From positions 1,773,001 through 1,837,000 of the forward strand of contig NZ_CP133267.1 in the NCBI RefSeq assembly GCF_030915465.1: a DNA stretch of 64,000 bases. The letters run 5' to 3'. The notes below the pieces were generated by a model. The model was not told the origin of the DNA. It made no database searches and was given only the letters and a program-made list of their open reading frames with translations. Positions within the stretch are counted from its first letter, which is position 1, and each line of letters starts with the position of its first letter. This document shows, piece after piece, positions 45,191 to 53,944 of the stretch. The translations under genes and the position numbers were made by a program. Source of the stretch: Neobacillus sp. PS3-34 (GTDB lineage: Bacteria > Bacillota > Bacilli > Bacillales > Cytobacillaceae).

Positions 45191-46995
45191 TGACCATGCT
45201 TAAGACAAAAAAACTAACACTGGAGCAATATCTACAGCCGTTTTCCATTTCAGCATTTGCCATTAGCGAGGACGAATCCTTTTTGATTTACAGCTCAAAT
45301 TCCAATGGGAATTATAATTTATGGAAATTAGAATTAAACGGCAGTGCTGCACCACAACAACTAACCTTTCACAATCAAAAAACAGAAGCCATTTCAATCT
45401 CATCTAACCCTATGACGAAGGAAACTTCCATCTTTTTCACAAGCGATAAAGATGGCAACGAAAATTCGCATCTTTATTCAGTCAATCAAAACGGTGGAAA
45501 CTGGCAGGACATTCGAACCGAACCTCAAAGCCGATATTTTTTGGGAGGAGTGTCCCAGGATGGATTACGGTTGTTCTATACATCCACAAAAGATAATCCT
45601 TTGTACCTTTCAATCTTTTCATATGATATAAAATCTGGTCTGGAGAAATTGTTGCATGAGGGTCAGGAGGCAGAAACACACTTACTTGGCATGAGCCCAA
45701 ATGAAGCAGAATTTGCTTATTTTGCAAGAACCAATCATAGCAATATGAAAATCTACGGAACAAGTAATGGATGCGCAGTTGAATTAGTTCCAGATGCAAA
45801 GCAGGAATACCGCGTCTCTTCCCTAAGCTATATTTCAGAGGACATAGTCTACTTTGGTACAAACTATGGTCATGAATTTACCTATCTTGCAAAATATGAT
45901 TTTCATACAGGGGAATTCGAAAAGGTTCTGGAAATCCTCAGAGAGGATATTGAATCCATCAAGTATTGCAGTACTAGCGGAGAACTGTATATAAAGACGA
46001 AAAAAGGTCCTGTTGACCGGCTGTATTCCTATCATCTTAAAAATCATGCTTTAAACGATTTGAATCTTCCGACTGATACGATTCAAGATTTCTTAATCAC
46101 GGATTCTTGTTCTGTTTATATTTGTGGGTCCTCCGCAAGAAAACCAGTGACGATTTTTCAAAAGCAAAAAGACAAAGAGTGGTTACCATTGCTTGAGAAT
46201 CAAGTAGAAACTATTTCAGAAGAGGAACTTGTAAAACCCGAACTCATTACCTACCCTTCTTTTGATGGTGTAGAAATCGAAGCCATGTATTATTCGGCGA
46301 AGAAGGAAAATAGTAATGGCCATGTCATTGTGTACCCGCATGGGGGCCACAATACAACGAACAGATTTTTTATGATGGATTTTTCCAATATCTCCTTCAA
46401 GAGGGGTTCAGTATTTTCGCTCCTAACTTTAGGGGAACCCCTAATTATGGCACTTCATTTTTAAAAATGATTGAAGGCGATTGGGGTGGAGCTCCCCGAT
46501 TAGACATTTTGGCTGGAGTTGAGATGCTGGCAGAAAATCGGGGTGTGGATTCCGGTAAATTCATTTTATTTGGAGGAAGTTACGGCGGTTATATGTCCCT
46601 GCTTTTATCCGGACGCCACCCTGAGAAATTTAAAGCTTGTGTCGACATATGCGGCGACCAGCTTATTTACGCTTATCGAAACATGTCCTCCCCACTGGAA
46701 AAATCGAATGGATTCCTGGATAGGCAATCCGGTTCGAGACCGTGATCGTTTAATAGAACAATCACCAATGACCTATTTCGAAAATATAACCAAACCATTA
46801 TTAATTATTCAGGGAGCTAATGACCCAAGAGTAAAGCAGTCCGAATCCGAACAAATCGTCGCAGCACTGCGAAGCAAAAACATTCCAGTTGATTACTTGC
46901 TTTTCCCTGACGAAGGGCATGGTTTTAATAAAAAGGAAAATGAATTAACAGCGTTCAAGCATACAGTGCGCTTTCTGAAAAGCATCGTAGAATAA
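45187..46995 (+). pseudogene. S9 family prolyl-oligopeptidase-like peptidase, two frameshifts
   Basis: About 600 residues in three frames. Residues 1-380 give a seven-bladed beta-propeller (repeated YSSNSNGNYNLW-type blades). The first break at about 46380-46384 (a missing T in the TTTTT run) leads into FSIFAPNFRGTPNYG and the nucleophile motif FGGSYGGYMS. The second break at about 46684-46693 (one extra C in CCCC) leads into WIGNPVRDRDRLIEQSP, DPRVK and the catalytic His motif DEGHGF. It is an acylaminoacyl-peptidase or dipeptidyl-type hydrolase. It overlaps the M20 gene by four bases and shares its sigma-54 promoter. Confidence 0.75.
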
Positions 46996-47000
46996 AAATA

Positions 47001-47040
47001 GTGACAGGCACCTTCCAAATATCTGGAAGGTGCCTGTCAC
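47001..47040. repeat. GTGACAGGCACCTTCCA palindrome, 17-base perfect arms
   Basis: Left arm 47001-47017 and right arm 47024-47040 are perfect complements around a six-base loop. It lies between the S9 gene and the convergent phenylalanine hydroxylase gene and likely terminates both. Confidence 0.85.
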
Positions 47041-47049
47041 TCCGTTCTA

Positions 47050-48780
47050 TTAAACTAGCCTTATCCCTCTTTCTACTAATTCTGGAAGCTCTTGATTCAG
47101 TTTTTTTATATCCTCCAGTTGCTCCATGAGCATGGTCTGCTTTTCAGATAACAATTCATGTTTTGAAAGGAGCTCTAATACTTCTATTCTCAATAACCAA
47201 TCCTGCTTAAACTCAGTTGTTAAAGCATCTATGACGCTTAGCAATTCTTCCTCTAAGCTGTCACATTCAACAGGATTCACACGTAAATCTCTCACTCTCC
47301 CATATAGCTGTTCAAGCGGTGTTTGCTCTTTTCTCTGTAAGGCAGGCTGCTCGACTTCTTCTAAATCAGCAAAAAATTGCTCCGAGTCGGCTGCACCAGC
47401 GAAAACGGAAGTGATCCTTTCCCCGACCGCCAGATCGAATGTACCCCAATCGGGATGGAATAAAATCTCTTCATTTAGAGAAACCTTGCAATCTGTAAAA
47501 GAAATTAGAATCAGTTTTCCATTTTTGCGAAAAAGCTGCTGAGCAATCCCGCTAACTGTCACTCCACTTTCAAACTGGAGAACGCACTCCTTCCCGACCT
47601 CGATTCCAATCAAACACAACTCTTCATCTGTCAAATCTTCCATTAGTGTATCAATACCTTTTAGCTTTTCAATCGGTGCTCCAAAACCATCTGCATGTGT
47701 CCCTTTACCATGCCCTTCTAATTCGTTATTTTCAAACGCTAATGCTGAAGGTCCTTCCGTCTTAATGTAAATGGCTTCACCGTTGTCATCCTTAAAGATA
47801 GTACGCAATGTCCCAGTAAGCTGCAGACCAGAGCTATACTCAAATGTTGCAGTATGGTTGGAGCAAAGGGCTTTATCCAAACTTTCTGTTCCACCCACAT
47901 TTAACGCCATCGTGCTGGCGAATTCCTTGACCGCATCAATCAATTGTTCGAAGCTTTCGCAAACAAATAACTGGGGCTGCGGTTTCGTAATATCAAAACC
48001 AGTTTCAATCACACGGTCCAAATCAAATGGCCATTTTTCCACGGCAGATGTTAAGCTGTTTCTTCCTTCCGCAACCGAAGATAGCAGTCCTGCTCCGTAG
48101 ATTTTAGGCTGATCTACTGTGCCGATTAACCCGTATTCAACCGTCCACCAGTATAATCGGGAAATTTTCTCTGCCTCGGAAAGCTCTGTTACCATAGCCT
48201 GCTTTTCTTCAAAGTTTGCTTTTGCAGCCGCAATCTCTGCCTCCGTCGCCTGTCCGCTTTCCAATAGGTTCGAGTATTGGCGGGTTGCCTCAAATAGTTC
48301 ATGCTCCTCACTTGTCGCGAGTGCTTTAGATCCGATTTTTCCAAACAGCTTTACATACTCCGAAAATTTTTCTTCCGCTAGAATCGGTGCATGGCCTGCC
48401 GCTTCATGAATGATATCGGGTGCAGGTGTGTATTGGATATTTTCCAGCTTCCGAATATCCGATGCGATCGGCAAAATGCCATGCGCCTGGAAGTCGAAAA
48501 AGACAACTCCAGGAATAAATCCGTCTATATTGGCAGCTCCCCATCCAAATGGCGCGAGTGCCTCGTTCATTTCGTTTACATTCGGTATTTTTTCAATCGC
48601 AATTCCAGATGAGGCTAGCCCGCCAATGTAAGCTGAATGGGCTGAATCCTTAAGGAAGTGATGATTTTGCCTCATTACATACCGCCAAACGGCATGATCG
48701 ATTGGGGTGTACTTTTCATATTGCTGATCCACCACAAACTTTTGTAAATGCCGAGGTATCTTTGTAGCTGTTGCTTTCAT
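47050..48780 (-). CDS. phhA: aromatic amino acid (phenylalanine 4-) hydroxylase
   Basis: A 576-residue iron- and pterin-dependent hydroxylase of the long Bacillus type. HEAAGH at residues 125-130 and Glu in WWTVEYGLIG at 215 are the iron ligands, and the first 270 residues are the catalytic core. The C-terminal half is a Bacillus-specific extension with beta-rich and helical parts. It converts phenylalanine to tyrosine. GGAGAGAGAG precedes the ATG. The T-box upstream would turn it on when a cognate tRNA is uncharged; its pterin dehydratase is encoded just upstream. Confidence 0.88.
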   Translation of the reverse strand: MKATATKIPRHLQKFVVDQQYEKYTPIDHAVWRYVMRQNHHFLKDSAHSAYIGGLASSGIAIEKIPNVNEMNEALAPFGWGAANIDGFIPGVVFFDFQAHGILPIASDIRKLENIQYTPAPDIIHEAAGHAPILAEEKFSEYVKLFGKIGSKALATSEEHELFEATRQYSNLLESGQATEAEIAAAKANFEEKQAMVTELSEAEKISRLYWWTVEYGLIGTVDQPKIYGAGLLSSVAEGRNSLTSAVEKWPFDLDRVIETGFDITKPQPQLFVCESFEQLIDAVKEFASTMALNVGGTESLDKALCSNHTATFEYSSGLQLTGTLRTIFKDDNGEAIYIKTEGPSALAFENNELEGHGKGTHADGFGAPIEKLKGIDTLMEDLTDEELCLIGIEVGKECVLQFESGVTVSGIAQQLFRKNGKLILISFTDCKVSLNEEILFHPDWGTFDLAVGERITSVFAGAADSEQFFADLEEVEQPALQRKEQTPLEQLYGRVRDLRVNPVECDSLEEELLSVIDALTTEFKQDWLLRIEVLELLSKHELLSEKQTMLMEQLEDIKKLNQELPELVERGIRLV

Positions 48781-48800
48781 TTCTCTCTCTCCTTTTCTGG

Positions 48801-48856
48801 GTGCCTTTCAAGATGCCTGGCACCTTCCAGTAGTTGGCAGGTGCCAGGCACCATCC
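48801..48856 (-). repeat. GGTGCCAGGCACC palindrome pair in the T-box 5' UTR
   Basis: GATGCCTGGCACC and GGTGCCAGGCACC plus an inner TTCCAGTAGTTGGCAGG stem. It lies between the T-box terminator and the phhA ribosome site. Confidence 0.65.
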
Positions 48857-49078
48857 AAAATTCGCAAAACAAAAAGAGTCTCTCCATCCCAAATAAGGGA
48901 CGAAGAGACTCTCCGCGGTACCACCCTTGTTGACAGGCTTTCGATTGCCTGACCACTCTAAAAAATAAGCCCGTTGAACCGCATGGGTAATTCGCACTCT
49001 GCCATACCTGGATTTTCACCAACCATCCAGTCTCTATTTGCTGTGCTGCAGGTACTACTATCATGCTGAGCTTTTATA
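48857..49078 (-). promoter_or_regulatory. T-box leader upstream of phhA
   Basis: The T-box sequence AAGGGTGGTACCGCGG is at about 48909-48926 on the minus strand. The terminator GAGAGTCTC..GAGACTCTTTTT follows at 48871-48912, overlapping the T-box so that the two fold alternatively. Stem I is in 48980-49070, with AGTA and GGTGAAAATCC motifs. GCAUG and CAUGC close a specifier loop with GAAUUACC, whose UAC is a Tyr codon. Confidence 0.87.
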
Positions 49079-49132
49079 TACTTGAATGCCTAAACGCTAA
49101 AACGCTTTTAAGCGTTAAAGTCTACAAGTAAA

Positions 49133-49161
49133 AAAATACAGGACATTTTTTGTTCTGTCAA
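49133..49161 (-). promoter_or_regulatory. sigma-A promoter of the T-box/phhA transcript
   Basis: TTGACA (49156-49161) overlaps the stop codon of phhB; TATTTT (49133-49138) is 17 bases away. Confidence 0.6.
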
Positions 49162-49457
49162 CCTTTTTTAATTTGGCTGTATAACTCATCGAATTTCTCT
49201 GCCAGTTCAAAGTCCAATAGAGTCAGGCCTTTTGCATTCCAGGATGACAGCTTCAATGTAACCACTTTATAATCAATTGCGATAAATGGATGATGATTAG
49301 CCTCTTCAGACAGATTTGCCACACTCTGAACGAACTCCACTCCATTTAAAAAATCGAGAAAACGATACTTTCTTTCAATCCATTTCTCGTCTGTCAGCTT
49401 CCAATCTGCAATACCGACTAACTTTTCTTGTACTTCTACAGCATTTAATCTTTCCAT
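49158..49457 (-). CDS. phhB: pterin-4a-carbinolamine dehydratase
   Basis: A 99-residue protein with the PCD motifs: [13 protein letters not shown], the pterin site [19 protein letters not shown] with the paired His, and [11 protein letters not shown] at the end. It regenerates tetrahydrobiopterin-type cofactor after aromatic hydroxylation. AAAGGAGAG precedes the ATG. It is upstream of phhA in the same direction, with the T-box in between. Confidence 0.92.
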   Translation of the reverse strand: MERLNAVEVQEKLVGIADWKLTDEKWIERKYRFLDFLNGVEFVQSVANLSEEANHHPFIAIDYKVVTLKLSSWNAKGLTLLDFELAEKFDELYSQIKKG

Positions 49458-49474
49458 TTGGCTCTCCTTTTAGC

Positions 49475-49849
49475 TTAAATAAGATTTTTACGTTTGAATT
49501 TTTCAAATCCCTTTTTCGTTAAATCACCCAGTTCTTGAAAAACCTCTTCATCGACTTTTTTAAAATTAAAACATGATTTCCCTTGCATCCTCTTTTTTAA
49601 ATTGGCCGATAAATTCTCCAATAAATCTGGGCATGCATATACAGGCATTAAGTGATAACTCACATAATTCTTCTTAATCTGTACAGCGCCAAAGAATAGA
49701 GGCTTCTTATTATGTTCCATCACATGCTTCGTATCAAGATAATAGTTTTCATCTGTGTCCACTTTCACTTCAAGTTCACCTTCATAGCTGATCATAATAC
49801 TCTTTAGCCTTGAAAAAATTTCATTAAAGGTTTGATTTGTTTCCAACAT
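49475..49849 (-). CDS. uncharacterised protein, DUF1801-like
   Basis: A 124-residue soluble protein. The second half (PLFFGAVQIKKNYVSYHLMP, then KKRMQGKSCFNFKKVDEE and GFEKFK) resembles the DUF1801/YdhG-type fold, with the order of beta strands and a final Cys-Phe-Asn-Phe motif. Activity unknown. GTGGAGG precedes ATG 49849. It is 18 bases upstream of phhB and likely shares its transcript. Confidence 0.6.
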   Translation of the reverse strand: MLETNQTFNEIFSRLKSIMISYEGELEVKVDTDENYYLDTKHVMEHNKKPLFFGAVQIKKNYVSYHLMPVYACPDLLENLSANLKKRMQGKSCFNFKKVDEEVFQELGDLTKKGFEKFKRKNLI

Positions 49850-50037
49850 ATATCCTCCACGAAACATAATACAATACTAATTAATATTACACGAAAATTG
49901 AGATTGGTGCTTTGAAGGAGACGGGAATACTTTTCAAAAGCATTACCTATTGAAGGTAAACCTACAGGAAGATTTCTTTTTTTTGTAAGGAAATGTATCA
50001 TTAGAGGAAATAAGAAGAGTGAAGAGGGTTGACCTAC

Positions 50038-50592
50038 TTGAAAAATAAATTTAACGACTTATTGACTGCCAATAGATGCGCTCATATTTTGTATGCATAT
50101 AATGATAAGGAACTTTATTTACAAAATGCAATCGCTTATATCATAGATGGCATTGAGGCAGGGGATTCTATTATCCTGATTGAAAATGAAAAAAATTTAC
50201 GCATATTAAACAAACAGTTGAACAAGCTGTTATCCAGCAGCCAGTTGGAGAAAATTCAAGTTATTAGTAACTTCGATTTTTATCTTTCCAGTGGGGGTTA
50301 CCATCCTCCATCAATTTTTGAATATCTTACTAAAACCAATACACCCTACTTAGAAAACAATATCTCTTTCCGTACCTGGACTAATGTGGAATGGGGTACG
50401 CTGGAAGGTCCCTCGCACATTGTGGAAGGATTTGAAAAACAAACGGATAAAGTCGTACATGAATTTGGGTTAACTTTGGTATGTGCCTATGAAGCAGAAA
50501 GAATGCCAGAGGACCTTAAATCAGCATTAATGAAAAGCCATCCACACATCATGACGGATGAGGATATTCATTTATCACCTCAATATCAATAA
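50038..50592 (+). CDS. MEDS domain (DcmR-type sensory) protein
   Basis: A 184-residue protein. HILYAYNDKELYLQNAIAYIIDGI, then SIILIENEKNL, and FRTWTNVEWG and LVCAYEAER match the MEDS domain, an organohalide/ligand-sensing RecA-like fold. Here it has no attached kinase or HTH. TTG 50038 is used since GAGGG is nine bases upstream; TTG 50029 would abut the site. It may modulate a partner kinase or sigma regulator. Confidence 0.75.
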   Translation: MKNKFNDLLTANRCAHILYAYNDKELYLQNAIAYIIDGIEAGDSIILIENEKNLRILNKQLNKLLSSSQLEKIQVISNFDFYLSSGGYHPPSIFEYLTKTNTPYLENNISFRTWTNVEWGTLEGPSHIVEGFEKQTDKVVHEFGLTLVCAYEAERMPEDLKSALMKSHPHIMTDEDIHLSPQYQ

Positions 50593-50593
50593 A

Positions 50594-50641
50594 AAGGTGC
50601 CTGTTATTTTCCAGAATCCTGGAGGGTGACAGGCACCTTTC
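50594..50641 (+). repeat. GGTGCCTGT..GACAGGCACC palindrome after the MEDS gene
   Basis: AAAGGTGCCTGTTATTTTCCAG and CTGGAGGGTGACAGGCACCTTT, imperfect, two bases after the stop, with T-rich end. Probable terminator. Confidence 0.7.
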
Positions 50642-50733
50642 ATTTATTTGGAAATGCCTGCCATCTCCACTGATTGTCACGCCGCAAATGCGTTACGCCA
50701 ATCAGAATTACAGTATTGTATGTTAGAAAAACA

Positions 50734-51609
50734 TTATGAAACCGTTTGTGGATTGCGAGTTAATGAATAAATAAAATGGGCCACTCCATCCTCTATATTA
50801 GGCAGAGTCACTTCATGGCAGGCATCTTTAATTTCCTTATGGGCATTCCCCATCGCTGCACTTCTTCCCGCCACCTTCAGCATGGATAAATCGTTGAAGC
50901 TGTCACCCACAGCAGCTGTATCCGCTAATTGAATATTTAACTTTTTCGCAAGAATTTTCAGGGCATTCCCTTTTGAAGCGTTCCGGTGTTCTAATTCAAA
51001 GTTATGGTTAGCGGATTTAACAATTGTTAAATCCTCTCTATGCTCAAATTTTGCCCAACCTTTTTTCAGCTTCTCTTCATAAAAAGAAAAAGCTAGGATA
51101 TTATAAATATCCTCATTCGTCTCCAGAAGATCTTTATATGACTCAATAAAAGTAAACCCTGTTTGGCTGTATTGTTTCTGTGCAGCATGCTGCAGCTTTT
51201 TGATATCTACATCAGGATTTGCGCTTTTGATTCTGTCCATTTCGATTGTTAAAAGTTCCCGCCCACTCTGCGGAGTCAGTATGGAATGTTTGCTAAACAC
51301 TTCGTAATAAAATTCCTCTTTTTCAAGCCAGTCCAGAATGTCTAGCGCATCATTTTTATTTATAGGTACAGAGTGGAACAGCTCCCCATCTGGCTGATGG
51401 ATTGTCGCACCATTCACACCAATAACCCAGGTTTTGAGCCCTGTATCCTTTAGGATCGCCTGGACATCGAAATAGGCACGGCCCGTTGCAATGACTACTT
51501 CTACACCATTTGCCCTAGCAAATTTGATAGCCTCCAGATTTATTTCACTAATTCTGTTATGCTCATTTAACAACGTCCCATCCAAATCCACGGCAATTAA
51601 TTTCACCAT
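50734..51609 (-). CDS. Cof-type HAD-IIB phosphatase
   Basis: A 291-residue phosphatase. Motif 1 is AVDLDGTLL, motif 2 ATGRAYFD, Cof-type cap in the middle and motif 4 GDSFNDLSMLKVAG. The family acts on sugar phosphates and similar. GGAGTGG precedes ATG 51609, which follows the stop of the DeoR gene by one base, so the pair is coupled. Confidence 0.87.
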   Translation of the reverse strand: MVKLIAVDLDGTLLNEHNRISEINLEAIKFARANGVEVVIATGRAYFDVQAILKDTGLKTWVIGVNGATIHQPDGELFHSVPINKNDALDILDWLEKEEFYYEVFSKHSILTPQSGRELLTIEMDRIKSANPDVDIKKLQHAAQKQYSQTGFTFIESYKDLLETNEDIYNILAFSFYEEKLKKGWAKFEHREDLTIVKSANHNFELEHRNASKGNALKILAKKLNIQLADTAAVGDSFNDLSMLKVAGRSAAMGNAHKEIKDACHEVTLPNIEDGVAHFIYSLTRNPQTVS

Positions 51610-51610
51610 T

Positions 51611-52405
51611 TCATTCCACTCCTTCTTCATCTTGATCCGCTGTCATCAATTCAACATTATATTTACTCAACAAATCTCTGAACGATTTTGAAGGCGTTCT
51701 ATCCGTAATCAACAAATCAATATCCTGCAGATCCGCATACCGGAAAAAATCTGTGTTCCCCAGCTTTGTATGGTCGGCTAAAACAATCACCTGTTTAGCC
51801 TGCTGAATGATTTTGCGTTTCACCATCCCATCCTCTTCATGGGCAATCGTCAATCCTTTTTCGGAAATCCCTACCACTCCGACAAATGCTTTATCGACTT
51901 GATACTCAGAGAGTTTTTCTACTACAGATGAACCATACAAAAACCGGTGCTCTTTTTGCAGGGTCCCGCCTAAGAGCTGAATATTCACATCAGGCTTAGA
52001 CGATAAAACCTCTGCCTGGTTAATGGAGTTGGTAATAATGGTACAATCCATATTCTCAATATGCTCCGCACAAGATTGAACAGTTGTGGAAGCATCAAGT
52101 ATCACCCGGTCTCCGGGATAAATTAAAGATGCTGCTATTTTTCCAATAATCTTTTTCTCTTCAGATACTGTTTTAAGGCGATTCGAGTAGTTTTTCACTT
52201 CATCATGGATTGATGGTAAAATAGCTCCGCCCCGTGTCCGTACAATCGATTTTTCTTCTTCAAGCCTGACAAGATCCCTTCTTGCTGTATCTCGTGAGAC
52301 ATCGAATAGTGTACAAATTTCTTCAACAGTAATTCGGTTATTCATTTTTAAATAATCTAAAATAGCGATTAATCTTTCCTCTTGATACAAGGCACAAGCA
52401 CTCAT
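51611..52405 (-). CDS. DeoR family transcriptional regulator
   Basis: A 264-residue regulator. The HTH at residues 8-60 has AILDYLKMNNRITVEEICTLFDVSRDTARRDL in parts and RTRGGAI next to it; the C-terminal half is an isomerase-like sugar-phosphate sensor (ILDASTTVQSCAEHI, TNSINQAEVL, LLGGTLQ, VGVVGISEKGLT). It probably regulates the HAD gene it overlaps with and itself; a sugar-phosphate effector is expected. The start is ATG 52405 with a weak site. Confidence 0.88.
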   Translation of the reverse strand: MSACALYQEERLIAILDYLKMNNRITVEEICTLFDVSRDTARRDLVRLEEEKSIVRTRGGAILPSIHDEVKNYSNRLKTVSEEKKIIGKIAASLIYPGDRVILDASTTVQSCAEHIENMDCTIITNSINQAEVLSSKPDVNIQLLGGTLQKEHRFLYGSSVVEKLSEYQVDKAFVGVVGISEKGLTIAHEEDGMVKRKIIQQAKQVIVLADHTKLGNTDFFRYADLQDIDLLITDRTPSKSFRDLLSKYNVELMTADQDEEGVE

Positions 52406-52513
52406 TTCCACTTAAGTATTTGTAAGTAATTATACACATTTTATGCTCAATTGCAATTTTTAATAAGTAAAATTAAGTAACCATTTGTATATACGGCTTA
52501 AAAATGGCCATAT

Positions 52514-52537
52514 ATAAAAAAGAGAGCATCTGCTCCC
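52514..52537 (-). terminator. terminator of the SRAP gene
   Basis: GAGCAGATGCTC with a run of T on the minus strand, directly after the stop codon. Confidence 0.7.
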
Positions 52538-53212
52538 TCAAGAAATTTTCTGTATCAGCTCAATTGAATTATTCTTTGGTGAATTCACAAGGCTTGAAAC
52601 TTCATAAGCTTCCATCCATTCCTCGTTGTAGGGCTGCAGAAGTTTATTTATCTCCCGCACATCCGTTATAGAAGGATCCAGCCACGTTTTTTCATCTTCT
52701 GGATTAAGGATAACGGGCATGCGGTCGTGAATGGATGCCATTAATCCATTGGGTTCAGTAGTGATTACTGTACAGGAATAAACCATATCCCCTTGAGGTG
52801 ATTTCCACGACTCCCAAAGTCCGGCCATACCAAATGGTTCTTCCGATTTAAGCTTTATCCTCATCGGCGTTTTCTTCTCTTCTGTTTTTTTCCATTCATA
52901 AAAGGAATCGGCCACGATCAGACAGCGCTTCTTTTGATAGGCACTGCGAAAGCTTGGTTTTTCTGTTAAGGTCTCTGCCCTTGCATTGATCATTTTATAA
53001 CCGATTTTTTCATCCTTCGCCCAGGGAGGAATCAGTCCCCATCGCAGCAAACCAAGACGGTTTTTCGTTCCGTCATTAATGACAGATACAACCGAATGGG
53101 AAGGAGCAACGTTAAAGCTTAATTGATATAATTCTTCTGCCATAGCCGCTTCAATGTCAAAGCGATCGATTAGCTGTTCAAAGGTTGCCGTTAACGTAAA
53201 CCGTCCGCACAT
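52538..53212 (-). CDS. SOS response-associated peptidase (SRAP, YedK/HMCES-like)
   Basis: A 224-residue protein starting MCGRFTLTA with catalytic Cys2. NARAETLTEKPSFR holds the Asn, ADSFYEWKK the Glu, and SIHDRMPVIL the His. SRAP proteins form a covalent thiazolidine crosslink with abasic sites in single-stranded DNA to protect replication. ATG 53212 (GAGGTGAA upstream) is chosen since Cys must follow the first Met. Confidence 0.92.
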   Translation of the reverse strand: MCGRFTLTATFEQLIDRFDIEAAMAEELYQLSFNVAPSHSVVSVINDGTKNRLGLLRWGLIPPWAKDEKIGYKMINARAETLTEKPSFRSAYQKKRCLIVADSFYEWKKTEEKKTPMRIKLKSEEPFGMAGLWESWKSPQGDMVYSCTVITTEPNGLMASIHDRMPVILNPEDEKTWLDPSITDVREINKLLQPYNEEWMEAYEVSSLVNSPKNNSIELIQKIS

Positions 53213-53261
53213 CTCGTTCACCTCAGCAAGACCCCCATATAAATCTGGGAGCGTTTTTATG

Positions 53262-53777
53262 CTAAATTAAATATTTATTCTTAATGATTTTTATATGATG
53301 AAGCTCATGGCCCGCAATAATGTATGCAAGCGCTCTTACAGATATCTCTCCATTGTTAGCAAACCCTTTTCTGTTCCAAGCTTCCTCAGACAACCCTTTT
53401 AATAGAGATAGGGTTGAGCGCCGAACCGCTGTAAAATCTTCAAGTAAATCAGCTATTGAGCTTGATTGGAATAAAGCTTCTTTTACGTATTGTTCATCAT
53501 CATAGCCAGCAAGAGGAGTTTGGTCACCTCTTGATATACGAAGCAATCTGTAGCTCATAATACGTTCTGTGTCCGTAATATGCCCGATTACCTCTTTTAG
53601 AGTCCATTTTCCTAATGCATAACGATAATTTGCCTGTATTTCCGAAATTCCCGTAAATAATGCGGTTATATCATCAATCTGTTTAGAAAGAATATCTAAT
53701 AAACTTCCTTCTGGAACCATACCAATATATCCTTCATAATAAGCTGGGTATTCTTCCCTTGATGGGGGTTTAAGCAT
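53262..53777 (-). CDS. DinB family protein
   Basis: A 171-residue four-helix bundle. The metal-binding His triad is visible: KEVIGHITDTERI near residue 60 and AGHELHHIKII near the end. DinB-like proteins include thiol transferases; function here unknown. AAGGAGG is seven bases before ATG 53777. It is 50 bases upstream of the SRAP gene on the same strand. Confidence 0.83.
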   Translation of the reverse strand: MLKPPSREEYPAYYEGYIGMVPEGSLLDILSKQIDDITALFTGISEIQANYRYALGKWTLKEVIGHITDTERIMSYRLLRISRGDQTPLAGYDDEQYVKEALFQSSSIADLLEDFTAVRRSTLSLLKGLSEEAWNRKGFANNGEISVRALAYIIAGHELHHIKIIKNKYLI

Positions 53778-53894
53778 ATTCATTCCTCCTTCAAAATACA
53801 TTCCAAATTATACCACAGCAACAATATACAACATATTTTCTTAATAACTTTTCCGAGCTAACCATCCTTTTTAACATAGTATAACAAATTAAAA

Positions 53895-53927
53895 AATGCC
53901 TGCCTCAGTTGCAACCAGGCAGGCACC
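53895..53927 (-). terminator. terminator of the chemoreceptor gene
   Basis: TGCCTGCCT and AGGCAGGCA around an eleven-base loop with T run on the minus strand. It resembles the GTGCCTGTC repeats but lacks the GACAGG side. Confidence 0.75.
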
Positions 53928-53944
53928 AAAATATTTATGGTTTT

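Noticed and set aside
45482..45862. Minus-strand frame opposite the S9 propeller
   Set aside because: Antisense shadow of a recognisable beta-propeller; no start signal.
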